DNA from: Rhodocyclaceae bacterium
GTDB lineage: Bacteria; Pseudomonadota; Gammaproteobacteria; Burkholderiales; Rhodocyclaceae
DNA: 64,000 bases
Direction: 5' to 3'
Assembly: GCA_018262775.1 (NCBI GenBank)
Contig: JADFDU010000002.1
Coordinates: forward strand, 30,049-94,048
Shown: in pieces, positions 62,101 through 64,000 of the stretch
How positions within the stretch are numbered: position 1 is the first letter of the stretch
How the letters are laid out: each line of letters starts with the position of its first letter
Translations under genes and position numbers: made by a program
Notes under the pieces: generated by a model
What the model was told of the DNA's origin: nothing
Database searches by the model: none
What the model saw: only the letters and a program-made list of their open reading frames with translations

Positions 62101-62684
62101 TGCAGGCCGAGATCGAGATAATCCTGCACGCCGGAAGGTGCCAGTACCGGCATCATCACCGCCTTGAAGGCATGCTCGGTCTGGTGCGGCACGGTGGACG
62201 AGCGTGCCGCATGATCGTCGCCGGCGATTACCAGCACGCCGCCATGCCGCGAGGTGCCGGCGGCATTCGCATGGCGGAAGACATCGCCGCAACGGTCGAC
62301 CCCCGGCCCTTTGCCGTACCAAAGCGCAAAGACACCGTCGTACTTGGCGCCGGGGAATAGATTGACCTGTTGCGTGCCCCAGACGGCGGTCGCGGCGAGG
62401 TCCTCGTTAACTCCGGGCTGGAACTTGATGTGATGCGCCTCGAGATGCTCCCGGGCACGCCATAGCGTCAGGTCGAGGCCGCCGAGGGGCGAGCCGCGAT
62501 AGCCGGAGATGAAGCCGGCGGTATTGAGGCCGGCCGCGAGGTCGCGGCTGCGCTGCATCATCGGCAGGCGGGCGAGCGCCTGCGTGCCGGAAAGGTAGAC
62601 GCGTCCGGATTCGAGGGTGTACCTGGTGTCGAGGGTGGTTTCAGTTTCCGGTTTCGAACGAACCGAGGTGGCGATATCCGCCAT
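59163..62684 (-). CDS. Indolepyruvate ferredoxin oxidoreductase, fused alpha/beta/gamma type
   Basis: A 1173-residue enzyme that oxidatively decarboxylates aryl-pyruvates (e.g. indolepyruvate, phenylpyruvate) to arylacetyl-CoA with ferredoxin. The N-terminal TPP-dependent part has GYRGSPLGGLDL, the core IGCHFMATWMNRST and GDGTYFHSGLLAIRQAV, the ferredoxin-type cluster motif CEGCGDCSEKSNC, and the gamma domain GVGGTGVITIGALIG. GAGGAGG lies 9 nt upstream of the ATG at 62684; a longer frame reaching 62891 runs into the next gene. It would feed arylacetyl-CoA from aromatic amino acids, consistent with the PaaK-like gene elsewhere. Confidence 0.93.
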   Translation of the reverse strand: MADIATSVRSKPETETTLDTRYTLESGRVYLSGTQALARLPMMQRSRDLAAGLNTAGFISGYRGSPLGGLDLTLWRAREHLEAHHIKFQPGVNEDLAATAVWGTQQVNLFPGAKYDGVFALWYGKGPGVDRCGDVFRHANAAGTSRHGGVLVIAGDDHAARSSTVPHQTEHAFKAVMMPVLAPSGVQDYLDLGLHGWAMSRYSGCWVAFKAVADTVESSASVHVDPHRIEIVLPDHPLPPGGLNIRWPDDRLAQEERLLHHKLYAALAYARANRLNRIVIDSPHPRLGIITCGKSYLDVRQAFDDLGIDDQLAAEIGIRLYKVGMVWPLESEGVRHFAEGLDEILVVEEKRQLIEYQLKEELYNWPGHEGDVRPRIIGKFDEKGEWAQPHGDWLLPACGELTPAMIARVIATRIGRYVTSDRIKARLAFLEAKERALEKSVIPIQRIPHFCSGCPHNTSTRVPEGSRALAGIGCHFMATWMNRSTETFSHMGGEGVAWVGQAPFTETRHVFANLGDGTYFHSGLLAIRQAVAAGHPITYKILYNDAVAMTGGQPVDGSLSVPQIVRQLEAEGVRKIVVVTDGTERAYGPSDLPQGVPMRLRDELDLIQRELRDYAGVSALIYDQTCAAEKRRRRKRGQFPDPARRIFINEAVCEGCGDCSEKSNCLAVAPVETEFGRKRAIDQSACNKDYTCLNGFCPSFVTIEGGQLRKGRALDVGESGFAVLPEPTLADTRKPWGILITGVGGTGVITIGALIGMAAHLDGKGATALDMTGLTQKFGAVFSHVRIADRPEDIHAVRVAAGEADALIGGDIVVSANAEALAKMQAGITRAVVNCAETPTAEFIHNPDWQFPLEKMQQTVLEASGEGRADFIDASRLATTLMGDAIFSNLFLLGYAWQRSLVPVTHAALQKAIELNGVAIDANRKAFLWGRRAAHDQAAVQRFAQPATVAELPRSEAIDDIVARRVTLLTAYQDAAYARRYKALVDKVRAAEAHLGSTRLAGAVARNYCKLLAVKDEYEVARLHVDPAFHARIAATFEGDYRLNFHLAPPLLAKTDPVTGHPRKRAFGPWMLTAFSLLARLRFLRGSMLDIFSKTQERRLEQRLIAEYEQDMTELLAALSAANLDTAVELASLPDHIRGFGYIKLRSIAAAQNKRQALLAALRKTNAPAAMAA

Positions 62685-62802
62685 ATGTATTTTCCTCCTC
62701 CGCAAAAATCGTGTTTTTGACGTGGGGCCGTTGATATAACCCCGTTCGGTCAGGCACCTTGTGGGCACCGCCGCTGGAAATTCTACACGCAGCAGTAAAC
62801 TG

Positions 62803-63999
62803 CTAGGGAAGGATCTTGCCGGGGTTGAGCAGATTCTCCGGATCGAGGGCCTGTTTGAGCGCGCGCATGACATCGACAGCACCCTCGCCATGTTCCGCTA
62901 GCAGGAATTTCTGCTTGCCGATGCCGATGCCGTGCTCACCGGTGCAGGTGCCTTCCATGGCCAGCGCCCGCGTGACGACGGCATTGTTGATCTTTTCAGC
63001 CTCTGCCACTTCCTGCGGATTGGCCGGATCGATCAGCACCACAAGGTGGAAATTGCCGTCGCCGACATGACCGAAAAGCGCGACCGGAATGGAACTGCTT
63101 GCGATCTCCTCGTTGGTGGCACGAATGCATTCGGCCAGGCGAGAAATCGGCACGCAGACATCGGTGGGGAAAGCCCGCGCGCCAGGCTTCAGTTGCAGGC
63201 AGGCAAAGTAGGCGTCGTGACGGGCTTGCCAGAGCCGGGTGCGGTCTTCGGGGCGCGTGGCCCATTCGAAATCCACGCCGCCTTGGTCGGCGGCAAGTTC
63301 CTGCACCAGCCTGGCCTGCTCCTCGACGCCGGAGGGCGAGCCATGGAATTCGAAGAACAGCGTCGGCGCCTCCTTGAGCGACGTCTTGCTGTAGCGGTTG
63401 ACTGCAGAAATGGTGAGGGCGTCGAGCAGTTCGATGCGCGCTACCGGCACGCCGAGCTGGATGGTCTGGATGACAGTGTCGACGGCAGCGTCCACACTCG
63501 GGAAGGCACACACTGCGCTGGAAATGGCTTCCGGTATCGGATACAGCTTGACGGTCAGTTCGGTGATGATGCCGAGCGTGCCCTCCGAGCCGACGAAAAG
63601 CCGCGTCAGGTCATAGCCGGCAGACGACTTTCTCGCCCGGCCCCCGGTTTTGATGATGCGGCCATCGGCGAGGACCACGGTCATACCGAGCACATTTTCG
63701 CGCATGGTGCCGTAACGAACGGCATTGGTACCGGATGCGCGCGTGGCGGCCATGCCGCCCAGCGAGGCGTCGGCACCCGGATCGATGGGGAAGAACAGAC
63801 CGGTGTCGTGCAGTTCGGCGTTGAGTTGCTTGCGGGTGACACCCGGTTGCAGCGTAGCATCGAGGTCTTCGGGGTGGATGGCGATGATGCGATTCATGCC
63901 GGCGAGGTCAATGCTGATGCCGCCATGGATGGCGAGCAAGTGGCCTTCGACCGAACTACCCGCACCAAAGGGAATGACCGGTACCCGATGTGCCTTGCA
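62803..63999 (-). CDS. FAD-linked oxidase, GlcD/D-lactate dehydrogenase type (5' end outside the window)
   Basis: About 398 residues are visible, continuing past the window edge upstream. The FAD-binding PCMH domain has the IPFGAGSSVEGH motif near the edge and DPGADASLGGMAATRASGTN, then a C-terminal domain ending TCTGEHGIGIGKQKFLLAEHG. This is the family of glycolate oxidase GlcD and D-lactate dehydrogenase (cytochrome). A TTG at 63939 inside the frame is not the true start because the family motif continues before it. The 118-bp gap to the next gene shows no feature. Confidence 0.88.
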   Translation of the reverse strand, partial: CKAHRVPVIPFGAGSSVEGHLLAIHGGISIDLAGMNRIIAIHPEDLDATLQPGVTRKQLNAELHDTGLFFPIDPGADASLGGMAATRASGTNAVRYGTMRENVLGMTVVLADGRIIKTGGRARKSSAGYDLTRLFVGSEGTLGIITELTVKLYPIPEAISSAVCAFPSVDAAVDTVIQTIQLGVPVARIELLDALTISAVNRYSKTSLKEAPTLFFEFHGSPSGVEEQARLVQELAADQGGVDFEWATRPEDRTRLWQARHDAYFACLQLKPGARAFPTDVCVPISRLAECIRATNEEIASSSIPVALFGHVGDGNFHLVVLIDPANPQEVAEAEKINNAVVTRALAMEGTCTGEHGIGIGKQKFLLAEHGEGAVDVMRALKQALDPENLLNPGKILP

Positions 64000-64000
64000 C

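Noticed and set aside
60405..62360. 651-residue open frame on the plus strand opposite the indolepyruvate oxidoreductase gene
   Set aside because: The minus-strand enzyme has clear TPP and cluster motifs; the plus frame has none.
1..64000. CRISPR arrays, tRNA or rRNA genes, insertion sequences, integrases
   Set aside because: No regularly spaced repeats, cloverleaf-like segments, rRNA blocks or transposase/integrase motifs were seen on either strand, although a dedicated tRNA and IS search was not possible.

Overview
The window is a contiguous stretch of high-GC chromosome that reads as a betaproteobacterium, most likely of the Rhodocyclales/Sterolibacteriaceae type. This is inferred from gene order (pilNOPQ-aroK-aroB-dgt-gltBD), from the acyl-CoA and aromatic-acid gene content and from the PhaM-type granule protein. 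No rRNA, tRNA, CRISPR array, integrase or transposase was seen.

Region 1 (1-16.2 kb) is housekeeping. It holds the end of the type IV pilus assembly operon (pilN partial, pilO, pilP, pilQ) with a strong terminator, the shikimate genes aroK-aroB, dgt, both glutamate synthase subunits (gltB, gltD), and the UDP-GlcNAc precursor genes glmU and glmS. A sigma70-like promoter followed almost at once by a hairpin and T-run lies in the gltB leader and looks like an attenuator. A long palindromic ACACAGAG repeat separates glmU from glmS.

Region 2 (16.2-31.2 kb) is a metal-handling island. It encodes a CzcI-like small protein, a TolC/adaptor/RND efflux set with His-rich periplasmic partners, and a run of small unnamed genes (47-aa protein, cytochrome c, His-rich 62-aa protein, four-TM protein with a Cys-Cys-Ala-His motif, periplasmic protein). 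These are followed by an HD-GYP protein with a zinc-finger-like N-terminus overlapping a copper-type P1B ATPase, then small membrane proteins, a decayed Rieske iron-sulfur gene, a Met/Gly-rich Spy-like protein, a lipoprotein cytochrome c and a DUF411 protein. No metal-responsive regulator gene is visible in it.

Region 3 (31.2-51.4 kb) holds a small Cys-rich protein, an M48 lipoprotein peptidase, a TPR lipoprotein, an acyl-CoA synthetase and fused isobutyryl-CoA mutase (icmF) behind a promoter with a palindrome between its -35 and -10. Next come a Crp/Fnr regulator divergent from an operon of long-chain acyl-CoA ligase, complete branched-chain-type ABC importer (two ATPases, two permeases, one binding protein), PaaK-like ligase, alpha-methylacyl-CoA racemase-type protein and AEC permease. 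Together these suggest uptake, CoA activation and stereochemical or skeletal rearrangement of a branched or aromatic carboxylic acid. The substrate cannot be read from sequence.

Region 4 (51.4-64 kb), mostly on the minus strand, carries a PhaM-like protein, a putative sensory/uptake module (ABC-type binding protein, TonB-dependent receptor, hybrid histidine kinase with a degenerate receiver, divergent LuxR-type response regulator), an orphan ParA-like ATPase, a membrane-anchored methyltransferase, a fused indolepyruvate ferredoxin oxidoreductase, and the 3' part of a GlcD/DLD-type FAD oxidase cut by the window edge.
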